Shown: piece after piece, positions 7,990 to 17,017 of the stretch
How the letters are laid out: each line of letters opens with the position of its first letter
How positions within the stretch are numbered: position 1 is the first letter of the stretch
Assembly (NCBI RefSeq): GCF_039541915.1
Contig: NZ_BAABHD010000021.1
Location: 238,594 to 302,593, forward strand
DNA length: 64,000 nucleotides
Origin: Nibrella saemangeumensis
GTDB taxonomy: Bacteria > Bacteroidota > Bacteroidia > Cytophagales > Spirosomataceae
Reading direction: 5' to 3'
Position numbers and translations under genes: made by a program
The notes under the pieces: generated by a model
What the model saw: the letters and a program-made list of their open reading frames with translations, nothing else
The model's database searches: none
Told to the model about the DNA's origin: nothing

Positions 7990-8236
7990 TTATTAGCGTT
8001 TAAGGTTTAACGTTCAAAGTTTCAGGTTTTAGCTGGGCATCCGGGGTTGCTCAAAGTTGCCGCGGGGCCGGCGGGTTTAGATTGATGACGGCGATAACTT
8101 GGAACAATCAACCCGAAAATACAAACTTCAAATTTACCAAATTACCGTTTACTGATTTGATCAATTATTTCTACCGCCGAATTGGCTTGTGTGGTACATT
8201 GCGGGCGATTGCCTTATCCATCTACCTCCACCGGCT

Positions 8237-9619
8237 ATGGACAATGTTGAAATTCTCTCCCGCCTTCAGTTTGCCTTTACCATTGCTTTCCATTACATCT
8301 ATCCACCCCTCAGCATCGGCCTCGGTGTATGTCTGGTTATCATGGAAGGCATGTACCTAAAGACCCATAATAAGGTTTACGAAGAACTCACCCGCTTCTG
8401 GATAAGAATCTTCGCGCTCATCTTCGGCATTGGCGTTGCCACGGGTATTGTCATGGAGTTTGAGTTCGGTACCAACTGGGCGACGTACTCCCGCTACGTC
8501 GGCGATATTTTCGGCAGTGCGCTGGCGGCTGAAGGCATTTTTGCCTTTGCGCTGGAGTCCGGCTTTCTGGGTATTCTGCTCTTCGGCTGGAACAAGGTTA
8601 GCCCCCGTATTCATTTTATGTCGACGGTACTGGTTGCGTTAGGCTCCATCTTTTCGGCCATCTGGATTGTAGTAGCTAACTCCTGGATGCAGACGCCGGC
8701 CGGCTACCGCATTCAGGGGCATGAGATGCAAGCCCGCGCCGTGGTCACCGACTTTTGGGAAATGGTATTCAACCCCTCTTCTGTTGAGCGGCTATCGCAT
8801 GTGCTGGTGGGAGCCTTTTCGGCGGGTTCGTTTCTGGTGCTGAGCGTCAGCGCATGGTATATTCTAAAACAGCGGCATCTGGATCATGCCAAGCGTGGCT
8901 TCCGCATTGGGCTTTACGTAGCGTCGGCCTCGGCGCTGCTGTCGCTGTTTACCGGACATACTGCCGCCGACATCGTAGGCGAATACCAGCCCACCAAAAT
9001 GGCCGCCATGGAAGGACACTGGGATTCGCTGGCCGCAGCAGATGCCTATCTGTTTGGCTGGGTGGATAAAGAAAAGGAAGTGACTACGGGCCTGAAGGTG
9101 CCCGGCGGCTTATCGTTCCTGATTCACCAGGATTTTACTACGCCCGTTAAGGGTCTTAAGAGCTTTAAACCCGAGGACCGACCGGGCGCTGTCAACTTTG
9201 TCTTTCAGACCTACCACATTATGGTTACCATCGGCATGATGCTGATCGCGCTCACGCTCTACGCCCTGTGGCTGCTCTGGCGGGGTAAACTGTTTGAAAC
9301 GCGCTGGCTGATGGGCGTTTTTGTAGTATCGGTGCTGCTGCCCCAAATTGCCAACCAGACCGGCTGGTACGCGGCCGAAGTCGGGCGGCAGCCATGGGTG
9401 GTGTACGGCCTGCTGCGTACCTCTCAGGCCTTATCGGATACCGTCAAGGCCGAACACGTGCTGATCTCCCTGATCATGTTTACGCTGGTGTACCTGGTGC
9501 TGTTCCTGCTCTTCCTGTACCTGCTGAACAAAAAGATTCAGCACGGCCCTGATACGGCCAACACACATCAGAGTGCGCCGTTTTCAACGAAAAATCCGGA
9601 TTTGTACGCAACAAGATAA
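8237..9619 (+). CDS. cydA: cytochrome bd ubiquinol/menaquinol oxidase subunit I
   Basis: Chosen start is the ATG at 8237 (MDNVEILSRLQFAF), which puts the heme b595 ligand at His19 exactly as in the family; the longer open frame adds an implausible 16 residues. The 460-residue protein is polytopic and has the GRQPW motif (EVGRQPWVVYGLLRTS) and the conserved EFGTNW segment. It is shorter than E. coli CydA (about 520), as in the short Q-loop subtype common in Bacteroidota and Firmicutes. It oxidises quinol and reduces oxygen with high affinity in the inner membrane. It forms an operon with cydB 106 bp downstream. No cydX-like gene was seen. Confidence 0.97.
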   Translation: MDNVEILSRLQFAFTIAFHYIYPPLSIGLGVCLVIMEGMYLKTHNKVYEELTRFWIRIFALIFGIGVATGIVMEFEFGTNWATYSRYVGDIFGSALAAEGIFAFALESGFLGILLFGWNKVSPRIHFMSTVLVALGSIFSAIWIVVANSWMQTPAGYRIQGHEMQARAVVTDFWEMVFNPSSVERLSHVLVGAFSAGSFLVLSVSAWYILKQRHLDHAKRGFRIGLYVASASALLSLFTGHTAADIVGEYQPTKMAAMEGHWDSLAAADAYLFGWVDKEKEVTTGLKVPGGLSFLIHQDFTTPVKGLKSFKPEDRPGAVNFVFQTYHIMVTIGMMLIALTLYALWLLWRGKLFETRWLMGVFVVSVLLPQIANQTGWYAAEVGRQPWVVYGLLRTSQALSDTVKAEHVLISLIMFTLVYLVLFLLFLYLLNKKIQHGPDTANTHQSAPFSTKNPDLYATR

Positions 9620-9622
9620 AGG

Positions 9623-9720
9623 AATGTTGAATGATTGAGTGATTGAATAGGTAAGCCAAAGAGCAAGCCTTTACCAACTCCATTCCATCATTCAGCAATT
9701 CTATCATTCAACCATTCAAC
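9623..9720. repeat. word-type inverted repeat in the cydA-cydB spacer
   Basis: The left arm is made of iterated TTGAATGA/ATTGAGTGA words (9626-9650); the right arm (9701-9720) carries the reverse complement with about 17 of 20 matches. The pair can fold into a stem with an inner GGTAA/TTACC stem. It fills almost the whole spacer between two genes that must be made together, so it could affect mRNA processing or read-through. Confidence 0.7.
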
Positions 9721-9725
9721 TACTC

Positions 9726-10760
9726 ATGGAAACAGTTCTTGGCCTTGACCTTCCAACGTGGTGGTTTCTGCTGCTCGGCGCTTTGTTTACCGGCTATGGT
9801 ATTCTGGATGGCTTCGATTTGGGAGCCGGGGCGCTGCACCTGTTCTTTCGCAAGGAAGCAAGCCGGCGGATTGCTATTAACGCTATCGGGCCGGTATGGG
9901 ACGGTAATGTTGTCTGGCTGGTTATCGGAGCCGGGGCTTTGTTCTCAGCGTTTCCGATGGTGTATGGCACGCTGCTATCAGCGTTCTATCTGCCGTTTAT
10001 GCTGTTTCTGCTGGCTCTTATCTTCCGGGCTATTTCTATTGAGTTCCGGGGTAAGGAGGAGATGGTGTGGTGGCGACGCATGTGGGATGTCAGTTATTGT
10101 CTGTCGAGTGTAACCATTGCTTTGCTGCTGGGACTGATACTCGGCAATATGGTGCAGGGTATTCCGCTCAACAGCCAGCATGAGTTTGTCGGTAGTCTCA
10201 GCGGCTTTTTTAATCCATATGCCATGCTGATTTCCGTTACTACGCTGTCGCTGTTCATGCTGCACGGAGCCATGTACCTGGCCCTGAAAACCGAAGAACG
10301 GCTTTACGCCCGGCTGACGATTCTGGTGAACCAGACGAGCAAGTTCTTCATTTTCTGCTTCCTCACGTCCTCGCTGGCAACGCTGATTTACGTGCCACAC
10401 ATGGCGGCTATTTTCCAGAAATCACCGGCGCTGTTTGCCCTGCCAATTACCGCCCTGCTGATTGTGCTGAACATCCGCCGGAATATTGAGCAGCGAAAGT
10501 ATTTTCTGGGCTTTATCTCCTCGTCGGTGATTACGTCCCTGCTGCTGGTGCTGGTGGCACTGGGTTTATACCCGAATCTGGTGTTCTCCAACATCAGTCC
10601 GGAAGGCCACATCAGCATTTACGAAGCGGCCTCAACGCCTAAGTCCCTAAGCATTATGCTTCTGTTTGCTATTATTGGTATACCCCTGGCGGCTCTGTAC
10701 ACGATATTCAGCTTCTGGACCTTTAGGGGCAAGGTAAAGCTGGACGAGACCAGTTATTAG
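9726..10760 (+). CDS. cydB: cytochrome bd oxidase subunit II
   Basis: A 344-residue polytopic membrane protein. The N-terminus contains the family pattern GYGILDGFDLGAG, followed by GPVWDGNVVWLV, both diagnostic of CydB. About eight to nine hydrophobic segments are present. It pairs with CydA in the quinol oxidase. It begins six bases after the inverted repeat in the spacer and starts at ATG 9726 without a Shine-Dalgarno sequence. Confidence 0.97.
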   Translation: METVLGLDLPTWWFLLLGALFTGYGILDGFDLGAGALHLFFRKEASRRIAINAIGPVWDGNVVWLVIGAGALFSAFPMVYGTLLSAFYLPFMLFLLALIFRAISIEFRGKEEMVWWRRMWDVSYCLSSVTIALLLGLILGNMVQGIPLNSQHEFVGSLSGFFNPYAMLISVTTLSLFMLHGAMYLALKTEERLYARLTILVNQTSKFFIFCFLTSSLATLIYVPHMAAIFQKSPALFALPITALLIVLNIRRNIEQRKYFLGFISSSVITSLLLVLVALGLYPNLVFSNISPEGHISIYEAASTPKSLSIMLLFAIIGIPLAALYTIFSFWTFRGKVKLDETSY

Positions 10761-10881
10761 AAGCAGACGTTCGTCGCCCGAAATCCGGCATTCGGTGAGC
10801 TTTTTTTGATGCCTTGAGGAAATAGAGCGAATTTTAAGATGCCGTTGTGCTACCAGACCCGGCGCGCAACAGCATGTTACT

Positions 10882-11940
10882 ATGAGGACGCTGACATTAC
10901 CCAACTACATCCGCTATCTCTTCATTACACCACCCCTGTTTATGGTGGTGCTGTATGTAACCATTTACATGAATACCGGCGAATGGCGGTTTGGCTTGGT
11001 CTTTAACCGACGTTTGTGGGAAGAAGTGTGGATGTTCCTGCTGGAATCGTACATCATCCTGTTCGGTGTTGATACCCTTATTCGTTTTTTCAACAGGCGC
11101 TTTGCTCAGCAACCCAATCACTGGAGACGGTACGCCCAGGAAATTGCGGTCTTGCTGGTGGCCGGGCTGGCCCTGGTCAATCTGGTGCATTGGGCGTTTG
11201 AAACGTTTGTTGTCGTGCCCGAAGCCGATGTCGCTTACCTTCAGTTGAAGCTCCGGCAGTCAAAGGTCATTATTCTGACTACGCTCCTGATTACCTATGC
11301 CTTTCTGAGTGGATTGAATAGCTTCCGGCTGATGCAACAGGCCCGGCAGGAGGCCATCCGGCTGCAAAAAGAGTTCGTACAGGCGCAGTTTGAATCCCTC
11401 AAAAACCAGCTTAATCCGCATTTCCTCTTTAATAGCCTGAGTGTCTTGTCGTCGCTGGTGCATATCGACCCCGACCTGTCGGAGCAGTTTATCGAAAAAC
11501 TGTCAAAAGCTTACCGGTATTTTCTGGAGCAGCGCGAAAAGGAAACGGTGCCGCTGCAAACTGAACTGGACTTTGCCGAAACCATTGCCTTCCTGTTTAC
11601 CGTTCGTTTCCCCAAAAAGCTCGTTATCGACATCCAGCCACCGGCCCCCGCAGCCAATGAAACGATACCTCCGCTGGCGACCTTTCTGCTCATCGAACAC
11701 GCCATTACCCACAGCGTGATGTCGGCGCAGAAGCCGCTGAAGATCCGGCTGTTTACCAATGGTGACCACACGCTGCATATCGAACATTCCTGGCAACCCC
11801 GCCCCAACGAAATGCCGGTGTCGGATATGGCCTTGCAAAGCCTGGCGGAGCGGTACCAGTACCTGACCGACCGGACGCCTTATATCGGCCTGGTAAACGA
11901 TATGTACGTGGCCAAACTTCCCTTACTGCAACCCGCATGA
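10882..11940 (+). CDS. LytS-type sensor kinase homologue with degenerate ATP-binding site (probable pseudokinase)
   Basis: A 352-residue membrane protein with four hydrophobic segments in the first ~145 residues, a coiled linker, and a His_kinase domain of the LytS/YehU type with phosphoacceptor His180 in NPHFLFNSL. The ATP-binding part is unusual: where the N-box should read ENAVKH it reads EHAITH (residues 272-277), replacing the magnesium-binding Asn by His, and no G-box (GxGL) follows. The next gene is a paralogue with all these features intact, overlapping it by ATGA. The most economical reading is a pseudokinase that dimerises with, or senses for, the active partner. The phosphoacceptor His is kept, so it could be phosphorylated in trans. 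Confidence 0.85.
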   Translation: MRTLTLPNYIRYLFITPPLFMVVLYVTIYMNTGEWRFGLVFNRRLWEEVWMFLLESYIILFGVDTLIRFFNRRFAQQPNHWRRYAQEIAVLLVAGLALVNLVHWAFETFVVVPEADVAYLQLKLRQSKVIILTTLLITYAFLSGLNSFRLMQQARQEAIRLQKEFVQAQFESLKNQLNPHFLFNSLSVLSSLVHIDPDLSEQFIEKLSKAYRYFLEQREKETVPLQTELDFAETIAFLFTVRFPKKLVIDIQPPAPAANETIPPLATFLLIEHAITHSVMSAQKPLKIRLFTNGDHTLHIEHSWQPRPNEMPVSDMALQSLAERYQYLTDRTPYIGLVNDMYVAKLPLLQPA

Positions 11941-13022
11941 AGCAACTGACACAATCGCTGAGACTGAATCTCCGGCTGTTCGCCTATATGGCGCTGGTGC
12001 TCGGCCTGCTTTTTCCAAGCCTGCTGTATTACATGAATGCCAGTTATGGCTCGTTCAACTGCCTGACCTGTCTGCTGAAAGACATTGGCGTAGCCATCCT
12101 GAACATCTTCATTTCCGGGCTGCTCATTTACAGCCTTATCCATCTCATAAACCGGCTGATGGGCCACAAAAAGCACCGGTGGTACCGGTACGTGCTGGAA
12201 TCTGTGCTGGTGGCCGTAATTATTCTTAGCAATTTTGACATCCAGTACAATTGGATCTTCAACATCTACACGTTACAAACGAACCCGAATGAGTTCTTCG
12301 ACGCCCTGCACTACCGCCAATACCAGATTATGAGTACGCTGGCCGGTATCCTGGTCTACGCTTTTTTGGCAACGGTCAACTTCACCGAGCAGATGCAGCA
12401 GACGCAGAACGAAGCGATACGCATCCAGAAAGAATTTGCTCAGACGCGGCTACAGGCGCTGAAAAATCAGGTAAATCCGCATTTCCTGTTCAACAGCCTG
12501 AGCGTGTTAACCTCGCTGGTGCATATCGACGCTGATTTATCGGAGCAGTTTATTGAGCAGTTATCGAAAGCCTACCGCTATATTCTGGAGCAGAAAGACA
12601 AAGAGGTGGTAACGTTACGCACCGAACTGGACTTTGTCCGGTCGTATATTTTCCTGCTGAAAATCCGCTTCGAAAACAAATTCGACGTACGCTTTAACAT
12701 TCCGGCCGACCAGATGAACACTTACCTGCCTCCGCTGACGCTGCAACTGCTGGTGGAGAATGCCGTGAAGCACAACCAGATGTCGGTGGACCGGCCGCTT
12801 ATCATCAATATTCAGGCGGAGCCGGATCAGTATCTGGTGGTCAGCAATACCATGCGCGCCCGTACGCAGGACGAAAAATCAACGGGCATTGGATTGCCGA
12901 ACATTCAGAGCCGTTATAGCTACCTGACCAACCTGCCCATCAGCGCCGGTGCCGTAGGTGACGAGTATATCGTCCGGATTCCGCTGCTGGCCGAGACTGC
13001 TCTTAAACCTATTGAAGCCTAA
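11937..13022 (+). CDS. LytS-type sensor histidine kinase
   Basis: A 361-residue kinase with four predicted membrane spans, a coiled linker (about 150-175), the H-box NPHFLFNSLSVL with His182, an intact N-box ENAVKHN (274-280) and a G-box GIGLPNIQSRY (317 onward). It closely resembles the preceding gene, especially around the H-box (SLVHID.DLSEQFIE.LSKAYRY), which points to tandem duplication. The stop is 15 bp before the LytTR response regulator, so the three genes form one signalling operon. The signal is unknown. Confidence 0.93.
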   Translation: MKQLTQSLRLNLRLFAYMALVLGLLFPSLLYYMNASYGSFNCLTCLLKDIGVAILNIFISGLLIYSLIHLINRLMGHKKHRWYRYVLESVLVAVIILSNFDIQYNWIFNIYTLQTNPNEFFDALHYRQYQIMSTLAGILVYAFLATVNFTEQMQQTQNEAIRIQKEFAQTRLQALKNQVNPHFLFNSLSVLTSLVHIDADLSEQFIEQLSKAYRYILEQKDKEVVTLRTELDFVRSYIFLLKIRFENKFDVRFNIPADQMNTYLPPLTLQLLVENAVKHNQMSVDRPLIINIQAEPDQYLVVSNTMRARTQDEKSTGIGLPNIQSRYSYLTNLPISAGAVGDEYIVRIPLLAETALKPIEA

Positions 13023-13037
13023 ACACACACAACACCT

Positions 13038-13793
13038 ATGAACGTCCTGATTATTGAAGACGAAAACCTCACTGCCAAACGACTCGAAAGCCTCATCAAA
13101 CGTTACGACCCGAGTATTCAGGTACTGGAGCAGATTCCGTCGGTGAGCGAGGCCGTGCAGTGGCTGAAAACCCATACCGCCCCCGACCTGATTTTTATGG
13201 ATATTCACCTGGAAGACGACCTTGCCTTCCGGATTTTCGAGCAGGTTTCGCTGACTACGCCGGTGATTTTCACCACGGCTTTTGACGAATACATGATTAA
13301 AGCGTTTAAGGTCAACAGCATCGACTACCTGCTGAAGCCGGTCAACTTCGACGAACTCTCGGCGGCCATCAACAAGTTTAAATCGCTGAAGAGCCAGTAC
13401 AACCAGGTGGATATGAACACGCTGCTAAATCTGCTGGGCAAGAAGGAGACGGAGTACAAAACGCGATTCATGATTACCGTCGGCACGCGCATTCGCACCG
13501 TCGATGCGGCCGATATTGCCTACTTTTTTTCGGAAGAGAAGATTACGTTTCTGGTTACAAAAGACAACCAGCGCCTGCCCATCGACTTCAGCCTCGACAA
13601 GTTAACGACGATGATGAACCCGGACGACTTCTTCCGGGTCAACCGTCAGTTCCTCGTCCGCCTGCCCGCCATCAAAAACATTCATACCTACTCCAAAGGC
13701 AAACTCAAGCTGGACCTCCAGCCGGTGTCGTCGGAAGAGGTTTTTGTCAGTATGGACAAAGTGACAGATTTTAAGGAGTGGCTGGGGAAGTAG
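13038..13793 (+). CDS. LytTR-family response regulator
   Basis: A 251-residue regulator. Residues 1-120 form a receiver domain: acidic pocket IIEDEN, phosphorylated Asp55 in FMDIHL, the TTAFDEY segment and the conserved Lys in YLLKPV. Residues ~150-250 form a LytTR DNA-binding domain (RTVDAADIAYFFSEEK, FFRVNRQFLV). It is the cognate regulator of the two kinases directly upstream and acts in the cytoplasm on promoters with direct repeats. Targets are not evident in the window. Confidence 0.95.
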   Translation: MNVLIIEDENLTAKRLESLIKRYDPSIQVLEQIPSVSEAVQWLKTHTAPDLIFMDIHLEDDLAFRIFEQVSLTTPVIFTTAFDEYMIKAFKVNSIDYLLKPVNFDELSAAINKFKSLKSQYNQVDMNTLLNLLGKKETEYKTRFMITVGTRIRTVDAADIAYFFSEEKITFLVTKDNQRLPIDFSLDKLTTMMNPDDFFRVNRQFLVRLPAIKNIHTYSKGKLKLDLQPVSSEEVFVSMDKVTDFKEWLGK

Positions 13794-13816
13794 CCTTGCT
13801 TCTGTCATTCCGCTTT

Positions 13817-13897
13817 TTTGTCATTCCGACGCAGGAGGAATCTCAGACGCTACTGAAAGAATAACGCTTAGGATTCCTCCTGCGTCGGAATGACAAA
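13817..13897. repeat. 26-bp perfect inverted repeat between convergent genes
   Basis: Arms 13817-13842 and 13872-13897 (TTTGTCATTCCGACGCAGGA type) are exact reverse complements around a 29-base loop; a shorter third piece of the word (GTCATTCC) precedes it at 13803-13810. It lies between the ends of the response regulator and of the kelch gene, so it may terminate both. Such GTCATTCCGACG-type words are a recurrent intergenic element in Bacteroidota genomes as I know them. Confidence 0.85.
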
Positions 13898-13914
13898 GCT
13901 CCGCACAACAAAAC

Positions 13915-14910
13915 TCACTTCATCACTTCCATCGAGTTCAGCTCCGGACTACCGCCCTGGTTGCCGGTGCCGGCTACAATGTAGACGTTGTTTTTGTAGA
14001 TAATCGCCTGCGTCGCGTGCCGGCCAATTTGCATCGGCGCCCAGGTTTCCCACTTCAGCGTTTTGGTGTCTAGCACCTCGGTCTGGTTGTGGGCCTTCTT
14101 TTGCCGATCGCTTTCCCCGCCGATGACCAGAATTTTGTTGCCGTAAGGAATGGACGTACTGCCGGCGCGTCGGGTGGGAATGGTATCGGCTTCCGGAAGC
14201 GTCATCCACTTTTGGCTTTTGAAATCGTAGACATCCACGGCGCTCACCGTCTGGTTAATGACCTTACCCGTCTTCGCCGAAGTCAGGCGTCCGCCGGCAA
14301 TATAAGCTTTGTCACCCTGCACAGCCGCCTGAAAATGGTCGCGGGCGTGTGGCGCGTCGGGGAGTTGCCGCCAGGTATTTTTAGTTGGATCATACTCATC
14401 GACCCAGCTTACGTGACCGTCGTAATGACCGTCGATGATGCCGCAGAACAGGTAAATTTTGTTCCGGTACGCAGCTACGCCTGCGGAGCCCCGGCGACGT
14501 CCCTCGGGAATATCAGCTCCTTTGCGCCATTCGTCTTTTTTCGGGTTGTAGATGTAAATGGCGGGTATTGGGGTTTCGTGCGGATAGCCACCGGTAAAGG
14601 CGCCTACTACGTAGATTTCCCCGTTGTGCTCCACGGCCTGAAAGTGGTGCATTTCTACCGGTACGACAGCCCGCTTCTCCCAGCGATTCTGCTTCGGGTC
14701 GTAGGCTTCGACGGGTTTGATGGTACGGCCGCCGACCAGATAGAAGAGGTCTCCTACCCGGGCAAAAGCAGTTTCGGTGCGCTTTTCCGGTTCATTCTGC
14801 GCCTGTACTACCTCCCAGCGCTTACCATTTCCCGAGGTACTTTGGGCAATAACCGTATGCCCAGCAATTAACGATAAAGCAATCAGCGTAGCTCTTCTCA
14901 TGGGTGACAT
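13915..14910 (-). CDS. secreted kelch-repeat protein (copy 2)
   Basis: A 331-residue protein with signal peptide (MSPMRRATLIALSLIAG...VIAQ) and five to six kelch repeats, recognised by motifs such as YLVGGRTIKPVEAYDPKQN.W, IYVVGAFTGGYP, YLFCGIIDGHYDGH, AYIAGGR and ILVIGGES. Kelch repeats fold as a beta-propeller; periplasmic or surface members bind or modify sugars, but no catalytic residue is visible. Its start codon overlaps the stop of the near-identical upstream gene (TAATG). MRRATL at 14901 is an alternative start. Confidence 0.88.
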   Translation of the reverse strand: MSPMRRATLIALSLIAGHTVIAQSTSGNGKRWEVVQAQNEPEKRTETAFARVGDLFYLVGGRTIKPVEAYDPKQNRWEKRAVVPVEMHHFQAVEHNGEIYVVGAFTGGYPHETPIPAIYIYNPKKDEWRKGADIPEGRRRGSAGVAAYRNKIYLFCGIIDGHYDGHVSWVDEYDPTKNTWRQLPDAPHARDHFQAAVQGDKAYIAGGRLTSAKTGKVINQTVSAVDVYDFKSQKWMTLPEADTIPTRRAGSTSIPYGNKILVIGGESDRQKKAHNQTEVLDTKTLKWETWAPMQIGRHATQAIIYKNNVYIVAGTGNQGGSPELNSMEVMK

Positions 14911-15881
14911 TACTTCAGCACCTCCATTGTGTTTAGTTCGGGACCACCGCCCTGGTTCTCGGAGCCGGCAGCTATAAAGATGTTATTTTTGTAGACGATG
15001 GCCTGCGTGCCGTGCCGACCCATCTGCAAGGGTGCCCATTTCTCCCACTTCAGCGTTTTGGTGTCCAACGCTTCTACCTGATTATGGGCCTTCTTCTGCG
15101 GGCTCTCGCCACCGATTACCAGAATCTTGTTTTCATACGGAATCGAGGTGCTACCCGCCCGCTGCGTGGGTATGTTTTCGTCTTCCGGCAGGGTAATCCA
15201 CTTCTGCGTTTTAAAGTCATAAACATCTACGGCGCTGACCGTTAGGTTTAGTACTTTCCCGATTTTGGCGGAGGATAAACGCCCACCGGCGATGTACGCT
15301 TTGTCACCGTGAATAGCCGCCTGGAAATGGTCGCGGGGATGTGGGGCGTCAGGTAGTTTGGTCCAGGTATTTTTTGCCGGATCATATTCATCCACCCAGC
15401 TCACGTGGCCGTCGTAATGTCCGTCAATAATGCCGCAGAACAGGTAGATTTTGTTCTTGTAGGTAGCGACTCCCGCCGAACCGCGACGCCGGTCGGCCGG
15501 AATTTCAGGCCCTTGCCGCCATTCGTCTTTTTTGGGATTATAGATGTAAATAGTCGGGATAGGCTTTTCGTGGGGGTAACCGCCGGTAAAGGCGCCTGCC
15601 ACATAGATCTCCCCGTTATGCTCGACTGCCTGAAAGTGATGCATTTCGAGCGGGCCCATCGCTCGCTTTTCCCACTGGTTCGTCTTCGGGTTGTACGCGT
15701 CTATCGGCTTTACGCCACGACCACCGACGAGGTAAAATTGGTCTCCAACACGGACAAAGGCATTTTCGTGCCGTTTTTCAGGAAGGGTTTTCGGCTCAAC
15801 GGTTTCCCATTGTTTATTGGTTTGAGCCAATGCAGCCGTAGCAACCGCCACCGACACGGCTAAAAGGCAAAGAATTTTCAT
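14910..15881 (-). CDS. secreted kelch-repeat protein (copy 1)
   Basis: Start placed at ATG 15881 (MKILCLLAVSVAVAT...ALAQ, a clear signal peptide), giving 323 residues. It shares most of its length with the downstream gene (for example YIYNPKKDEWR, GSAGVA.Y.NKIYLFCGIIDG, HFQAA.HGDKAYIAGGRL), so the two arose by tandem duplication. Same propeller fold is expected. It is preceded by a secreted glycosidase gene in the same direction, 54 bp away. Confidence 0.88.
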   Translation of the reverse strand: MKILCLLAVSVAVATAALAQTNKQWETVEPKTLPEKRHENAFVRVGDQFYLVGGRGVKPIDAYNPKTNQWEKRAMGPLEMHHFQAVEHNGEIYVAGAFTGGYPHEKPIPTIYIYNPKKDEWRQGPEIPADRRRGSAGVATYKNKIYLFCGIIDGHYDGHVSWVDEYDPAKNTWTKLPDAPHPRDHFQAAIHGDKAYIAGGRLSSAKIGKVLNLTVSAVDVYDFKTQKWITLPEDENIPTQRAGSTSIPYENKILVIGGESPQKKAHNQVEALDTKTLKWEKWAPLQMGRHGTQAIVYKNNIFIAAGSENQGGGPELNTMEVLK

Positions 15882-15934
15882 ACGATTTAAAAAGTTAGGG
15901 TCAACAAAAGTAGGCAAGTTTACTAGAAGCGAAA

Positions 15935-16978
15935 CTACTGACTATTCATATACCGCTGTCGCCTGGCGATGAACTCCAGTACAGCCCGGTGGTAAGGGCT
16001 GAATTCGGGATCGGGTATACCGGATGGTGGTATGGCCGGTGTGCCGTAGCCGGTCTGGAACATGTCGTGATGATAGACGATGTAGCCTCCCTGCTGCCAG
16101 ACCTGATAAATCTGCACAATCTGGTCGTGCGGATAGGTAGTATCCCGAGGACCGCCAAAGTTACCGGTTCCATTTCGGGCCGGTTCATCATCAACGACCG
16201 GCTTCCGATACCGTTTGAGCAGGTAAGCAATCTCCTGCGGAGCTACCTCCCAATGTTTGCCCACGTACTGTCGGCTGGTATGCGGGGTTAGAAAGTCAAG
16301 CGCCTGGTTCTGCTTTTCGTCGCCTAAAACGCCGGCGAAACCCGGCGAATTGGTGACTAAACGCTTTGGGTCAATCGACTTTACAGTTTTGACATGGTCG
16401 AGGACCCGGTCAGAATGCTCGTTCCAGATCTGAATCACCACGTTGCGGTACGGAAGCAGTTCCCGGGTAATGGCCGCTACCGCTTTATCAGCTTCTTTTT
16501 CGCCTAATCGAACATTGGCGTAGTAGCTTTCCTGGGCAAATAACGCCAGTTCAATAACCATACCGAGTTGGTCAGCATCAGTGATGATTGCTTTAAGTTT
16601 ATCGACATGCTCCTGCCGAAGGCGACCGTCGGGATGATACAAGGTACAAGTTGGGCAGTCGTCTACATAACCGCGACCGTTGTCCCACTGCCCCCAGATA
16701 CGAAGGACATTGATACCGTATCGTTGAAACTTCTCCAGCCACGCCTTCCGGTCGGCGGTGCTTTTGTTAAAGGCCGGATTGAAAATTGCATTGAAGAAAC
16801 TGATGCCGGTAAACGGGAACGGCTTACCATCCATTATAAATGATGTTCCCTGAATAGCGAGTTCATGGCTGGATTTGGCCTGGCCGGTCTGGACTTCGTT
16901 GCCCTGAGCCATTACCTCACCAATGCTTCCTGCCAGAAGGACAGACAGAATCAACGGCACGAATTGCTTTGGTTTCAT
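15935..16978 (-). CDS. secreted TIM-barrel glycoside hydrolase (clan GH-A, GH5-like)
   Basis: From ATG 16978 (MKPKQFVPLIL, signal peptide ending VMAQ) the product has 347 residues. The GH-A pattern is visible: FTGISFFNAIF early strand, GINVLRIWGQW, the acid/base Glu in VVIQIWNEHSD after strand 4, and a candidate nucleophile Glu in KPVVDDEPAR after strand 7. Members hydrolyse beta-glycans. The family number is uncertain. It stands first in a minus-strand row with two kelch proteins, which suggests a shared carbohydrate or glycoconjugate substrate. Confidence 0.75.
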   Translation of the reverse strand: MKPKQFVPLILSVLLAGSIGEVMAQGNEVQTGQAKSSHELAIQGTSFIMDGKPFPFTGISFFNAIFNPAFNKSTADRKAWLEKFQRYGINVLRIWGQWDNGRGYVDDCPTCTLYHPDGRLRQEHVDKLKAIITDADQLGMVIELALFAQESYYANVRLGEKEADKAVAAITRELLPYRNVVIQIWNEHSDRVLDHVKTVKSIDPKRLVTNSPGFAGVLGDEKQNQALDFLTPHTSRQYVGKHWEVAPQEIAYLLKRYRKPVVDDEPARNGTGNFGGPRDTTYPHDQIVQIYQVWQQGGYIVYHHDMFQTGYGTPAIPPSGIPDPEFSPYHRAVLEFIARRQRYMNSQ

Positions 16979-17017
16979 ATTTACCAAAGCAGCCGCACCA
17001 ACCCGATTTACTGATGT

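Noticed and set aside
7990..8080. Possible second arm of a CAGGTT-word palindrome upstream of the creatininase gene
   Set aside because: Only one arm (8004-8033) was found; no complementary part before cydA, so it is not listed as an inverted repeat.
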